Part shown: positions 11,270 to 23,268 of the stretch, in pieces | Layout of the letters: each line of letters starts with the position of its first letter | Position numbering within the stretch: the stretch's first letter is position 1 | Origin: Theristus sp. LFF4_11 | Lineage: Eukaryota > Nematoda > Chromadorea > Monhysterida > Xyalidae | Reading direction: 5' to 3' | NCBI GenBank assembly: GCA_030248135.1 | Contig: JASANC010005529.1 | Span: forward strand, 1 to 64,000 | DNA length: 64,000 nt | Notes under the pieces: generated by a model | What the model was told of the DNA's origin: nothing | Database searches by the model: none | Seen by the model: the letters and a program-made list of their open reading frames with translations, nothing else | Program-made: the position numbers and the translations under genes

Positions 11270-13472
11270 TCATCGACTTTTTCGAAACAGAAAGTCCAGC
11301 GTGCCAAACGTATCAACGTGATAATAGTTGAACTTGCGCATGGTTTCGATCAACCGGTTCGTCTGATCTACATTGCTGAAAAAAATAGAATTGAAAAGCG
11401 GACAATACACGAGGACATAACACCACGGCTAACAGGCGACACATACACAGACAAGCCACTTCGGACATATTTTCATATTATTCAGCATGAGACCAGAGTA
11501 TTAAACCAGACACAACGCCAAACGTTTCGGCGACCAACTCGATGCATTTGTTGCACTCGACCATGACCAGCGTGACGTGCGTGTTCGGCCAGTCGAACGA
11601 CTGCAGCACATCGTGCTCGTAGCCCTCGACGTCGATCGTGACGAGATCGAGCGCGTGCCAGCCGACGGCGTCGAGCACGGAGCGCATCGGCACGCAGGTC
11701 GTGTCGAATCGTTCGCGTTCAATTTGCTCTTCGATTCCGTAAATGTTGAACGACTTCTTGTTAGCCTGGAAACAACAGAACAACACACGCTCAAACGCTC
11801 AAATTGTAACCCTCGTGGCCTGGTGGTAGTGCGTTAGACTACAGTCTGTGCGCTCGGGGGATCGAGCCCCGCCGATGGGGTGTATAGGCACTTTATGACA
11901 GAGGAAACTCGATGGGCGCCCTACTCAATGGCGTTCTGTACGCTTCTCTGGGTTAGCCCTGGCTAAAAACATCGCCTAAAAATCACAACAACAACAACAA
12001 CGGAAATGGCGGTGTTCGAACATATGTACATATGGCCGAATACATCAGGCAGTCCTTGTTTTTTCCATCAAGGCGGTTTCAGTAGCTGATTAGCAGCCGT
12101 TTTAGTAGCTGCATTAGCAGCCCCGTTGTTCACAGTACATCCCACAAACTTACGTTCAGGGACGTGCCTGGGTCGGTGCCCGATCGTCCATAAATGTGCC
12201 GTTTCACAGGTGCCGTCACATTACTGAGGCAGGCGTTTAGCGCGTAGACGTTGCGATTTTTCGTCTTCAACTGCTTGAAACTGGCCGGATTCGGCTCCAC
12301 CAAAATGCCCGACCATTTCAGATGGCGTTCAAGGCCGAGTGTGTTCGAGAGATCCTCGCCGTTATAGGCGCCGACCTACAATGCAGAGGATATTCACGCG
12401 GAACATATGTATTGTATTTCTGCAATTTCAATCGTTCACGGCTTTACCGCAAAGTGCGTTTTCCTCTCAATTCATCTCCATCTCAGCGTTGCGTTTCTGA
12501 CGCTAAAATATCGTTTTTGCTATTATTTCGAATCAACAAAACGCTGTTTGGCATTCAGCTATTGTGGCTGTGGGCACTGTCAATTCAAAATGTTCGTGCA
12601 CTTTTATTGATGCAGAAGCACAAATTCGTGCCCGTATTGATTCCGATTTACTTCGATTTTCAGCAGCATATAAAGAGAAACAAGTGGCTGCATCTGCCTC
12701 GTCAGTCAACAAAACAAGACTGATTCTTTCGCATCGTTTGTCTGAACCCCAATTCCTCTAATTTTCAAACATAATGTCTCGCTTGCAACGCACCTCCAAG
12801 AAGCGCCCGTTCATCTTCGGCGGATACAGGTGCTTCGTGATCAGCTGTCGCGTTTGTCCGTGCTGCGAGTAGTCGATCCGCTCCGGGTTGACGAGATTGA
12901 GACCACCGAACGTCGGCGGTGGTATGATGTTGTCCTTGACCCATTGCACGGACTTCGCGAATTCGGCCAGTATTTCGGGCGACTCAGTCCGTGGCGGCGG
13001 CAGCGATTCAGCCTGTAAAGCCGCGTTCATGGAACGAGAAGCGCTGGTGTCACGTTCGCTACACGCATTCATGGAGCAAAAACATCGCAACTTCATGTGT
13101 TAAAGTGAGCCTGCGCTTCAAAGCGCGCTCGAGTGCATGAATCGGGCTTCATAAAAAAGACGAAAATAATGCTGTTCTGACTCGCACAGGCGGCAAGAAA
13201 TACTTTTTTGCGGCAGTAAGATTTCTTAACAGATAACATTCTCGCCTGCAAACTTCACTTTCAACCACAAACAAACGAACCCGGAGAATCGTTGGAAATC
13301 CATCAACAGCAACGGGCAGTGTTTGATTGTTTGCTTTTGAATTCGCCGCAGTGCCGTCGATCGCGTTTGCGTGGTTCTGTCGATAAATGCGCGACAGCAA
13401 TACAAACAAGTAGAACGCTAGCAGAGCGTTAGTCGCGTAAATTAAGAACGTCCATAAGCCTCGGCGACGCAT
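11270..13472 (-). CDS. FkbM-family methyltransferase, type II membrane protein
   Basis: Five exons: 13472-13281, 13012-12794, 12375-12154, 11765 to 11494 (or 11507), and 11375 (or 11367) to 11270, about 335 residues. The first junctions are all phase 0. A short basic N-terminus (MRRRG) precedes one transmembrane segment (TFLIYATNALLAFYLFVLL), giving type II topology. The catalytic domain spans exons 2-5. It has the AdoMet-binding start NGRFLEVGAYNGED, the GILVEPNPASF strand, and DLVTIDVEGYEHDVLQSF, typical of the Methyltransf_21 (FkbM) fold. The family transfers methyl groups from S-adenosylmethionine; animal members are often Golgi or membrane proteins whose substrate is unknown, and none is assigned here. 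The join between the last two exons is ambiguous: two donor/acceptor pairs both keep the frame and differ by a few residues. Confidence 0.85.
11812..12002 (+). mobile_element. tRNA-derived SINE, copy 2 (full length)
   Basis: Head CTCGTGGCCTGGTGGTAGTG (A-box-like), then GGGGGATCGAGCCCCG (B-box-like), body GTGTATAGGCACTTTATGAC ... GGCGTTCTGTACGC ... GGTTAGCCCTGGCTAAAAAC, and an (AAC)n tail. It lies in an intron of the methyltransferase gene, in the opposite orientation. Confidence 0.9.
13021..13150. repeat. Dispersed repeat F, copy 1 (second copy about 53000-53120)
   Basis: Shared segments with the other copy include GAAGCGCTGGYGTCACGTTC, GCATTCATGGA, and AGTGCATGAAT near the far end. The CATTCATG and CATGAATG motifs are inverted. 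It lies in intron 1 of the methyltransferase gene. Confidence 0.6.
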
Positions 13473-15117
13473 TTTAAAATTTTTTTAATAGTCTTAATTT
13501 AGCTTTACACTTGAATTCTTTCTTGTTCTTGCGTTGTTTAATTCGGTATCTATTTTTGCTGCACATGTGTTTTATTATTAGCTTTTTGCTAATGTCTCTC
13601 CACCCAGCTAACGTTTAGCACTCACTATGTTTGCATTTATTGTTATGCCTACCACGTCCTCCACGCGACCATGATGTTGTACATATCATAGCATATAGCG
13701 CATAGGTTCCATGGCATGCAGATTATTGAACACCGACTACACCGGGTTACTTTAGTTACCCTGAAACGCAGTTTCTGCAAAGTGTAAACCAGTTGTCACT
13801 TGCGTTCCGTACCGATTTTCAGATATTTTCATGGTGCTTTTTAGCCGTTTTATACATGACTGATATGGCTGATTTTGCATTCAAAATTTTTCATCGTTCA
13901 TTTTCAGTCTTTCATTCGTCACGATTTAAAGTTTTGAGTCAATGATGTCATGATTAAAAACTGCACCAGAGAAGAAAGTTGGTATGTGGGAGGGAAATAC
14001 GTTTTCTTGCGTGTGCTCACTCGGACTATCTCACAAAAAACAACTTTTTAATTTGGTGGAAAGTGCAAGACCCCTGCCCTGCGGATCTTTTTCAAATTAG
14101 TTTGACCAAAGAATCAATACGTGTTCCTGCCTGACGTAGGAAAGCAATTATGTGCAAAAAAAATATTTGTAAATAGCAGTCTACGTATAACTTCTTAAAA
14201 TGCCACTTACTGCATAAAAGCATATACTTTTACGTCATGATGGTGTTTTCACTTTTCAATAATGAAAGTATTTATTTGTACATGTTTGATTCAATCAGTT
14301 GTTAAGGAGCGCATATACATGTGTGAACTGAGCAGTGCGTGAAAAGTTGTGTTTATCGTTTTTCAATGCGTGTTGACAATGATTTGCATGAAAGTTTTTT
14401 TTCAGTTTCGTGTCGGCACACAATGCAGTTTGAATGAAATGCAATTTTAACAAATAAATTTTCCGCCACCGACAAAAACATATTTAAAGTGAAGCAGCAA
14501 AGGAAGCCGATCTAAAAACTTGCCAAATATTTGCATTTATCACCGCAATCACCGGAACCGAGGCAACAAAAACAGCAGGTTTTTTTTAAATGAGTGAATT
14601 TATTCCACTCAACGCAATAGATTTCTCAAAAAACCATAAGCTTTGCTGTGCAACAAACCAACAAATCAAAACATTTAAAAAACGTGTTTGTTTGTTTATA
14701 GGCTTTAAGTTTGCTTTTTTTCAGTCGGAACATCGAACACTTTACAAGTTGATTAAACTTTGCCAATGTTGTTGTTGCATTTGTTGTTGCCGTTCTTATG
14801 CAATAGGCGTTCACGCACTTGCACTTTTTTCTGGTCCTTGCGCCCGATCATAATTTGTGTGGCTATTTGTATGTGATTATGTATACTGACTGAATGTTGT
14901 CCAAGAATGCAACCACCAATCGCGTGTCATTTTAGGTGACGATCACTCATCGACGTTGTCTGGTCTGGTCGCGATGCAGGAAAATGTGAGTGTGTGTGCG
15001 CACATGAGCACACCTGCGCTCCAAGAACGGTCACCATTTATACTCCACATGCTGTGAAAAGTGTCCGGTGTTCTGTCCACCGGGGTGTCCTGCGCGGTGT
15101 CCGTGTCCACGGAAGTA

Positions 15118-15184
15118 AAGGCGCATTCATGAAGTAATTTTTAGTGACCGCGTCACCAAATGCTGCTTTATGAATGCCCCTTAA
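15118..15184. mobile_element. Short inverted-repeat element, family B, copy 1
   Basis: GGCGCATTCATGAAG at one end and CTTTATGAATGCCCCTT at the other enclose about 35 bp. Copies with the same ends are at 17730-17782 and 59446-59540. Confidence 0.65.
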
Positions 15185-15537
15185 AAATGGCCGAAGAAAC
15201 GCCGAGCGAGGCGTTGGGCACTTTTGATTCCGGGAGATTAAGTGGGACAACCAGGCGGACAAGGACAGGACACCGGACACGCCTGTTCGGACACGTTGCT
15301 TCAGGTGTGCGCATCAGCGTTCAGTGGCGTTGCGCGAGACGCCAGCAAAGCCATGAGGTCGTGGTGGGATGCGATGGGGTCAAGTCAGGCTTGAATCAGG
15401 GATCTGGAGAAAGTTGAATTTCAGTTTGTTTGAACCGGTAATACCAATCAGGATTGGGACTGTGGGGGAACCCCATACATGTAGGGATGATTTCAAGCGT
15501 GCTGGATCAAAACATGGACCAACACTTGCGTGTGGTG

Positions 15538-15597
15538 ATGCACGTGATCACCAACCAATCATCCGACTGCCTATAATTTAGAGTTCGACTGCACATT
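15538..15597. mobile_element. MITE family A, half copy
   Basis: It reads CACGTGATCACCAACCAATC and then TATAATTTAGAGTTCGACTG. Only the right arm is present. Confidence 0.65.
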
Positions 15598-16021
15598 CTT
15601 TTGCTCCTTTGCTATTGGCATTTACATTTACTGTTTTCTCCATTTCAGGTTTAGTTTTATGTAGTTTTGCGCTGAAATGCGTGACAGAGTATGACTGCGT
15701 CCTTATAATTCACGTCATTCAAGCGTGCAGCATAGTTTTTTTTGCCATCGCTGTAGTCGCTTTTTTTTGGAAACGCACACATGTTCTTTTACCATCATCG
15801 CATCACGATTATCACGAAACTTGTCTTATTTTAACGTTCACCACCAGTCCCGCGTTCAAAACAGTGAGACGTGTTCGACATTTTTTCTTTGCGAATAATT
15901 ACAGTTTTAGCACATTTTCCGCCGATCTTACCAGCGGTCAACGCCAGAATGACCAGCAGACGCTTCTTCTGTACTTTTTTTGGTTTCAGTTTGTTGCTTG
16001 ATACAATTCTATAGTTTGTTG

Positions 16022-19000
16022 ATGTTTTCGAGAGTCTCTGTTGTTGTCGTTCATTTTCTATTTTTTTCCGCCCACGCAAACGTTTTTTTTCAGAGTGCGT
16101 ATGTGCCTGAAATGTTTTTCCAAGAACTGATTTGCCAAATCAATCAATCGGTTTTACGGGAAACACCTTTTTTTCTGGCGTCATTTTGAAACGTTTTCTT
16201 ATTTATTGTTCCAGGGTAACGATTTGCCATTTTTGTCTTTCAAATGTCATTACATGATGTGTTACAATTTCATTCAGAGAAAGCAAATTTCAACAGTATA
16301 CAAAAAAAACGACACAAGCAGCAAATCGCGCCGATATTGATGGTGAAAATAAAAACAGCCGACAAGGGATTCGAATAACTTTATTCGGTCAAACGAATTT
16401 GGAAGTTCCGTGCCCGTCGGCTATTTAGGCATTATTAATTTAAAATTTTGAAATGTTACTCAGAATTAACGCGCTGCTTTTATTTTTGGTGAGGACAAAT
16501 GGATTTATTGATTTATTTTATGAAAAGTATGAAAAGTATGAAAATTTCATATTTCGCAAAGTCTGCAGTTTTTTTTTTGACGGCAATACGTTAAAAAACA
16601 TTGTTGTTTTCAGCCGACTCTTTCTCTGATACAAACGATCGAAGCGTGCACGCAAGAATTTGGCAATTATTTACAATGCATAAAAACGGAACTCGACCGA
16701 AACTTTGTGGTACTCGAGTCCGAGTACTTGGACGAGTACAGAGACCGGGTTGACACATGTTTCGTCGATTCGGTCAGGTTCGTGCGCTTTTTTAAAATTG
16801 ATGTTTTTTTTAAATTGTGCAGCATGTTTGTTTAAATCGGTGATTTTGCTTCGCAATTAGAATACAGAGCTCGCGAAAAACAAATGCGATTGGATCTGTA
16901 AGATAACGCCGGGGGAAGGGGGTGTTTGATTACAACTTGTGCAAGCACTGTTTCTTGCGGTTTCGCCTGGTAACCGATGTTCCCCAAACCAGATCCATTC
17001 GTTCTTCAATGTACGTATTTTTTAATTTTTAATGTTTCGCATGCTCTGTATTGTGCAAAAAAGTGACAGAAAAAAACATGCTTTAAACTAAAACTAGAAG
17101 AAATGTAAATTGTAGGTTGGCACCAGTACATGTACGTATACATTTAGTTTGAACACTTCAATGTAATTCAAGCAGAGAGTGGATTATGTGCCAACTGCAA
17201 TGCTGCGCTTTTTACAACTCCTTCACAAGTAAATCTGAATAACACCAAAACAATAGAAAGATTGATTGATTCGATATAGTTCAAATCATATTCTTTGACT
17301 CTCGTAATCAAAGTAATCAAAGTACAAAGCCTGTCTTTCAGAGAAAGCCAACAAACGGGCCGATGTAAGCTGTCAAACGAAGAGTTGAACGAAGACGCCT
17401 TTGGCACCGAAGGCCCATTATCGCGGTGCAAACTTTGCGTCAGCGTAAGTTCACTGTTGATGTCAGTGATTCAACTTTTATCCGTTTCAGTTTCATTGAT
17501 TCCTAAGTCCAGGGATCAAGGCTCTCAATAATTTAGAGATTGTTTTTAATGAAATAGCATGAAAGTAAAGTTCACACGGTTTGGCGTGCGTCGTGTGATT
17601 GGGTGACTGATACCCTTTCACAATACGCTGCTCACTGTTCGGATTCGGTTACTTGCTTTGTGATGTGAATTATCATTTCAAAGTAATCACCACAAATTGT
17701 CGTGTTGTTGTTCATCGTGTGCTCCTTCAGCGGCATTCATGAAGTCGTATAACTACTACTACACACTTCATGAATGCCCCTGTACGGCAAAAAAAAACAA
17801 ACGCCAATCAACCAGGTGGCCGATTTCCTGAAAGACGGCTTCCTCAATCAACCGAGAGAGAACCTGGAGTGCATCCGCCGCGAGATGCGAACGGCCATCG
17901 CCACCGAACTGAAGCCGTGCATCGAGAAGCGAACCGGCCAACCGCTGCAGCTGCCGGCGTTGCCTGACTTCGACGACGCCACCGGCGAACGCTGCCCGGA
18001 CGGCGACCGGGTGGTCGACAAGTTGCATCCGTTCGACTCCGATTGCCCGCGAAAGCTCGTGTTCGTCTGTTCGTCATTTCCAAAAAAATAGAAATGTTCC
18101 GCTTTTCCACACGCTAAAACTGGAAGTGTCACCGCGGCGGGAGCCGTCATGTGTCCTTTGTCCCGAAAAAAATCATATAAAAGCAACCTAAACGGCCGAA
18201 AAAGTGCTCACTCACCGGTGATTGTTGTGTGGTAACGTATTTTTTTTGAATCAATTCCAAGTGTCAGCGCGCAGTCCACTGGCCGGCCATCATCCGCCGT
18301 CCAAAAACTTGTGACCTGAACATTCTCCTCAAAATCTGATCGATCTGCGAATGTTACCACAATCGTCGCCTGTGAGTGAAACCACCGTCACTTTGCCACA
18401 GTGTGTCACCACAATGCCTTTTGATCTGCTTTTATTTTCGGGACACCGCGCGGGACAGGGCACAGACACGAACACACAGCGGGACCTTTATTTTTTTCAG
18501 CGCGTTGTTGTTCTTTTTGAAGTAGATATTTCTTGGTTCTGTAAGGTTTCCGGAACCAGGGCGGTAAAAAAACAATAAACAATAAATAAAGCTATTTTTC
18601 TCCGGCTTGTTTCGGAAAAGATATTTCTCCGAATTTTTTTAAAATCACAACGGCATTATTTTTCAGGCTAAACGCGACGAGCACCGTGATCAACGGCGCT
18701 TTTCGCCTGGAGATTTGCCGGCGAAAATTCGCGGAACGACAAATCGCGACGGTCGCGTGCATGCACGCCGAAAAACAGCGACTGGACAAGCATTGCGTGG
18801 CGTTGGAGAAATGCAGGTTCGCTGCGCAACAACAGGCCGGAACTGCAGAATTATAGGCAATCAGCTGATTGGTTGGTGATCACGCGTGCTTTCAGTGCAG
18901 GACACATCGCCTCCACTCCACTGCGCCTCTAGAGAAAGCATGTGATTCCCAACCAATCAGCCGATATTGCCTGTAATTTACAGCTTGACTGTAGAATGTT

Positions 19001-22000
19001 GTGGTCTGCAACGATGAAGTGGACATGTCGTCCGTGTGGCAGAATAAAAAAAACAGCGATACATTTTGGTAATGGTGTGTCACACTGTCAATTTTGGGTT
19101 CACGATCCTGTTTCTGTGGTTGATTGATAGGGTCGGCGTTTTGATGCCACACTAAAACGAACAACAGTGCACCAGACGAACGCATATTTTTTCTTGCATT
19201 TTCCTGTTTATCTTTCATAATACCGTATTACCCCCATTAAACCCCCCCCCCACCATTAATCCCCCCCCCCCACCAATAAACCCCCACCCCCCGACCAGTT
19301 TCCAAATAATCCCCCCCCACAAATAATCCCCCATGGGGGTTAATTGGAAACCTGTTTGAAACACATACCCAGCGAATTCAGTGGCTGAATGCAGTGACAT
19401 TGGTGAAATTGTGCTACCAAAGGCCCCAAATGGATGAGTTAATGGTAATTTCATTACAAAAGGCTGTTACAAAAGGAAATCTCTGTGAAAAGTAGAAGTT
19501 TCTGCAACTTTCTTGCCTGCCATGCAAGGTATTTTTGCCATTTTTCAACAAAACCCCACCCCTAGAAATTTTTGTATAATAAACCCCTCCACCAATAATC
19601 CCCCCCCCCCCCCACCAATAAACCCCCACCCCTAAAAGTCGCTGACGTATTAATCCCCCATGGGGGTTTATTGGGGGTAATACGGTAATTTCTATTGTTT
19701 GAATCTTTCACGTTTTCGTTGCTCTCAGAAACGAGCAGATCAGCGCTCAGTGCATGCGGACATTCCAGTCGACTGAGTTGGCGACGTGCGCGTGTATGGA
19801 CGAAGCGAAAAATGACTTCCTGGAAACGGCTATGTTCGTTCGGCAGAACTTGTTTAGAGTGTGTCATTGTTATTATCTTTAATTTTTGTTTTCATACTCA
19901 ATGCGCGCATGGATAGGTAACGGTTTCGTGCGTGACGCGGGAATTCACAATTGGCAAAGTGATTCATCTCTCTTAAATAGGGCCGAGTCAGGCGCGATTT
20001 TGAATTGCCACATAAATATTGAAACTACAATCGAACTCTAAATTATAGGCAATCAACTGAATGGTTGGTGATCACGTGATGCATGCTTTCTGTGTGGACA
20101 TTGCCGTGGGGGCGAAGTTTGGTTTACACATAAAGCATGCATTATGTGATCACCAATCAATCAGATCAATCAATCAATCAACCTATAACTTAGAGTTCGA
20201 CTGTAGTTTCCCTTCGACGTCTGCAAACGCACGGGAGTCCCAGAGCCCCAAAAAAATGGAGAATAGTATTTTTTCAGGTTTTCAAAGGCACAATGATAAC
20301 TTTATCCTGCTACAGTGATTTTCATCTTTTTGCAGTTCAGCAAGTAATGATTTTTGTTCTCGTTTCACAAATTCTGCCGACGCAGATTGCGAAGAAGAAT
20401 CGTACAACAATTGCGGAATTCCAAACGAACACCAAAAATCCGTGCGGCGCCGACTGGAAGCCGCCGACGTGCGCCTGTCGTAATTTGATAATCGACAAAT
20501 TGTAAGCGCTCCACTTTTTTTGATTTTTCTTACAATTTAGTGAATTGGGGATTAGTTAAACCACACTCTAAATAAAGTGACCAAGGCACAGATCAAATTG
20601 GTCAGTCGGTATGCAATTAATGTTTACTGACCAAGCGGGTCAGCATTATCTGATGGTCAGTTTTTTGGTCATTTGTTGAGTATTTTTGGTCATTTGTTGA
20701 GTATTTTTGGTCATTTTGGACGACAGACGACGGTCAATAGCAATGCCTGCACAGAAAGCATGCATCACGTGACCACCAGCCAATCAGTTGCTTCCCTATA
20801 TACAGAGTGGGCCAAAAAAAGGTTCCATTTTCAAACTGCGGTCACTGGCTGGTATTTCAATATTATGAGCTGAAATTTTCAGCATTGATAAAACATGTGA
20901 TGCCATTTTTCTGACAAAATTTTTATCCAATTTGGTCAAGTAGATTCAGTTTTACAGCACAATGTTTAAAAATTCCCAAATTTTCAAAAAAACGGATTTT
21001 TAACCAAGAATTTAACAACGAATCATTGCTCATAGACATCCAAATCATCATCAAGGTTTGTCGTCCGGCAGCGGCTAGATGGAATTTTACGCGAAACTGG
21101 CGAGTCACTGCAGAAAAACTTTCAGATTGCTCCCACCAGATCGCACACCAGACCCGTTGTTCTGCTGTCCACTTAACCATGACGAAACTGCAGAAAACTG
21201 AAACTGAAATACTTTTTATTCAAACCGCAGAAAAACTTTTCAAAAGAAACAAATTAACAGACAGAGCAACACAGAAAACAAAAAATCAACTGAACAATTC
21301 TTTCTGTCGCAGTCGCATGGCTGCTGACTCGAGTCCGTTGTGAAACATCAGAATTTCGCCCGAGGTGCTCAAATGCTATTCAAGTGTGAGACCTTTCAAC
21401 TCTGAGCGCATGATTTGAACTATCACGGGTATCCAAAAAGACCTATTTGTCACCTTCGCAACAGTTTCAAAATTGAATCACGCACCTTGATACTAATTTT
21501 TGCACTCATTTCAGTCAATTTGTTGATTTTTCGAGCTTTTTAGAAAATCTGCCACAGTGAGCGCTAGGAATTATATATCGGGAAAAAATTTTTGTCAGTA
21601 AAATGGCAACGCATGTTTTATCAGTGCTGAAAATTTCAGCTCATAATATTAAAACACCAGCCAGTGACAGCAGTTTGAAAATGGAACCTTTTTTTTGGCC
21701 CACCCTGTATAATTTTGAGTGTTCGACTGCATGTTGAACGTCTGCAGCAATGATCTTTTTAAAAGTTCTCATGCAGTTTTTTGTTGTTGCAGACAATCGG
21801 AACAATCACCAATCAACTGGCTGGACGTGGCGCAGCGGATCAGCGGTTGCATGAAGCTGGACAACATCAAACTTGAGGACATGGTCAAGACCGGCTGCGA
21901 CATCGCCGTTGATACTGGTGAATCAGGTACAGAACACGGTTTTCGCTGTTTTCAGTGGAATGAAAGAGCAAGGTGGCTCGCTTAAAAGCGTTGTTTGGAT

Positions 22001-22736
22001 TGATTTGTCGCTTCAGAGTTCAGCATGTTATTGTAAAAATGGTCGAAGGTTTTTGGGTCTTTTTTGCCAGCGATCTCGTTCGTGATTTTTTTGCGTTCTG
22101 GTGTAAGAAATTCTCTACACTGCCTTTCAAACCACCTTTTCGGTCTGAACCGGCGTGTGTGGACTTCAAATTGCGTTGTGCATGCGTTCCAGTCCCGGTT
22201 TGCTTCAGCTCAGAATGAAAACAAATCTCTGAAATGAAGTACAGTCTGGACTGTGCAGTCGAACTCTAAATTATGGGCAATCAGCTGATTGGCAGGTGGT
22301 TACGGTGTACGCATGCTTTTCTGTGCAGGCAGGCATTGCTGTAGTGAAGTTTTGTATCCACAGAAAGCATGCATGCCGTAATCCCAACCAATCATCTGAT
22401 TCCCTATAATTTAGAGTTTGACTGTACAGTTAACAGTATGTGCAGTCGCACTCTAAATTATGGGCAATCAGCTGATTGGTTGTTTTGTTGATCACGTGTT
22501 GTTGCTTGCTGTACAGGCAATCCAGCTGACTGCCTATAATTCACAATACAACTGTATGCCAATGCAACTGACAGTTGGCCATCAAGGTAATGTGGACATG
22601 AAAAAAAAAACAAACATGCAGAATCAATACAGGCATCAAGCACATGACGATTGCCATGGACTTCATCGTGATGCTCGTGGAGTCTTTCAACCATCGAGTC
22701 CGAAGATTCTGCGTCAACAACAGTTGCAACATCTGA
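16022..22736 (+). CDS. Secreted cysteine-rich multi-exon protein (DUF19-like?)
   Basis: Eleven exons chain in frame to a 450-residue protein: 16022-16150, 16614-16777, 16868-16897, 17342-17444, 17816-18068, 18262-18310, 18667-18816, 19729-19858, 20386-20501, 21793-21917, 22633-22736 (stop TGA). Exon 1 encodes a probable signal peptide (MFSRVSVVVVHFLFFSAHA). The mature protein has roughly two dozen cysteines spaced by helix-like segments, for example EACTQEFGNYLQCI, ELATCACMDEAKND and DWKPPTCACRN. The spacing recalls nematode secreted DUF19-type domains, but I am not certain of the family and assign no function. Exons 1, 3 (30 bp) and 6 and the end of exon 5 are the least certain. The introns carry many mobile elements. 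The acceptor of exon 5 lacks a pyrimidine tract and follows a family B element by about 33 bp. Confidence 0.65.
17730..17782. mobile_element. Short inverted-repeat element, family B, copy 2
   Basis: CGGCATTCATGAAGTCG and CACTTCATGAATGCCCC enclose a short AT-rich loop. It lies in an intron of the cysteine-rich gene, 33 bp before the acceptor at 17815. Confidence 0.7.
18843..18993. mobile_element. MITE family A
   Basis: Left arm TTATAGGCAATCAGCTGATT ... GATCACGCGTGC; right arm GAAAGCATGTGATTCCCAAC ... GCCTGTAATTTACAGC. It lies in an intron of the cysteine-rich gene. Confidence 0.7.
19223..19685. mobile_element. MITE family D (C-run element), copy 2
   Basis: Same ends as the copy at 3721-4165 (CCGTATTACC ... 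GGTAATACGG), flanked by TA, with the same core (ATACCCAGCGAATTCAGTGG and CCCCAAATGGATGAGTTAAT) and the same CCCCCATGGGGG palindromes. It lies in an intron 43 bp before the acceptor at 19728. Confidence 0.8.
19893..20250. mobile_element. Family C element interrupted by MITE A (20030-20207)
   Basis: The family C left part (GACGCGGGAATTCACAATTG ... TTGAAAC) and right part (TTTCCCTTCGACGTCTGC ... GGGAGTCCCAGAG) are separated by a complete MITE A bounded by TA. Removing the MITE restores a continuous family C element, so MITE A inserted later. Confidence 0.75.
20801..21709. mobile_element. Mariner/Tc1-like element nested in MITE A
   Basis: Terminal inverted repeats of about 130 bp begin TACAGRGTGGGCCAAAAAAA and are flanked by TA on both sides. 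The flanks (CAATCAGTTGCTTCCCTATA before, AATTTTGAGTGTTCGACTG after) form one MITE A arm when joined. The interior keeps only a transposase N-terminal fragment on the minus strand. Confidence 0.85.
20923..21180 (-). pseudogene. Transposase N-terminal helix-turn-helix remnant
   Basis: The frame starts MVKWTAEQRVWCAIWWEQS and continues SFSAVTRQFRVKF, resembling the helix-turn-helix domain (DUF4817 type) that begins some mariner/Tc1-like transposases. No DDE catalytic domain follows within the element, so it is a non-autonomous, degenerate copy. Confidence 0.6.
22255..22556. mobile_element. Two adjacent MITE family A copies
   Basis: Copy 22255-22431 is full length: GTCGAACTCTAAATTATGGG ... TTATAATTTAGAGTTTGAC-like ends. 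Copy 22436-22556 is a shorter version beginning GTCGCACTCTAAATTATGGG. They lie head to tail in the last intron of the cysteine-rich gene. Confidence 0.75.
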
Positions 22737-23268
22737 ACATTGACAGCGCGATTGGCGTTTAACGATTCTGAATTCACTGAATGGACAAAGATTGATTTTG
22801 GACTTCCACTTCGTCTCACTATCAATTATGAAAGCAGTATTCTTTTGAGTGCGTGATGAAGAGGAAAACAAGAACCGATTGCAAACGAGATCCTGTGAAT
22901 TTTAGAACCATATGCGCTGTTTTTTGTTGAGCGGTTTCCATGTTACTCCGTAATGTATTGTCGGGTTCTTGCGGATAAAGCTGCATGTTTGCTCGTGTGA
23001 TGGTGACATTTAACCGTTTTTTACGTTCATTGACGCTGCTCCAACAACGTGCAATCAGAACAACCGATTGGTTGGATATAACCAATCAGAATACCCCGCC
23101 CAAGGTTGAGGGGATCGACGGACAGAAAGCTATGGTTGGAAAAAAAGGCATGACTGGATATAAAATGAATTCTGTGATTTCACTTCACGACACGTAGTTT
23201 TCTATAAAAATACTACTGGTCAATTAAACACTTGTCACCGATAGCCAAGATTAATTTTACGAATCATC
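22737..23268. other. Intergenic, upstream of micropeptide gene
   Basis: No gene recognised. A small palindromic CAACCGATTGGTTGG / CCAATCAGAA stretch lies near 23060-23090. The promoter of the downstream gene is presumably here, but no defined element was seen. Confidence 0.4.

Larger units (their letters stand above)
13473..16021. other. Intergenic, between divergent methyltransferase and cysteine-rich genes
   Basis: About 2.5 kb between two divergent genes. It contains a family B element (15118-15184), GTGTCC-rich imperfect inverted pieces at about 15057-15115 and 15240-15300, and a half MITE A (15538-15597). The rest is AT-rich with no convincing exon. Promoters of both genes should lie here, but no defined element was recognised. 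Confidence 0.45.
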
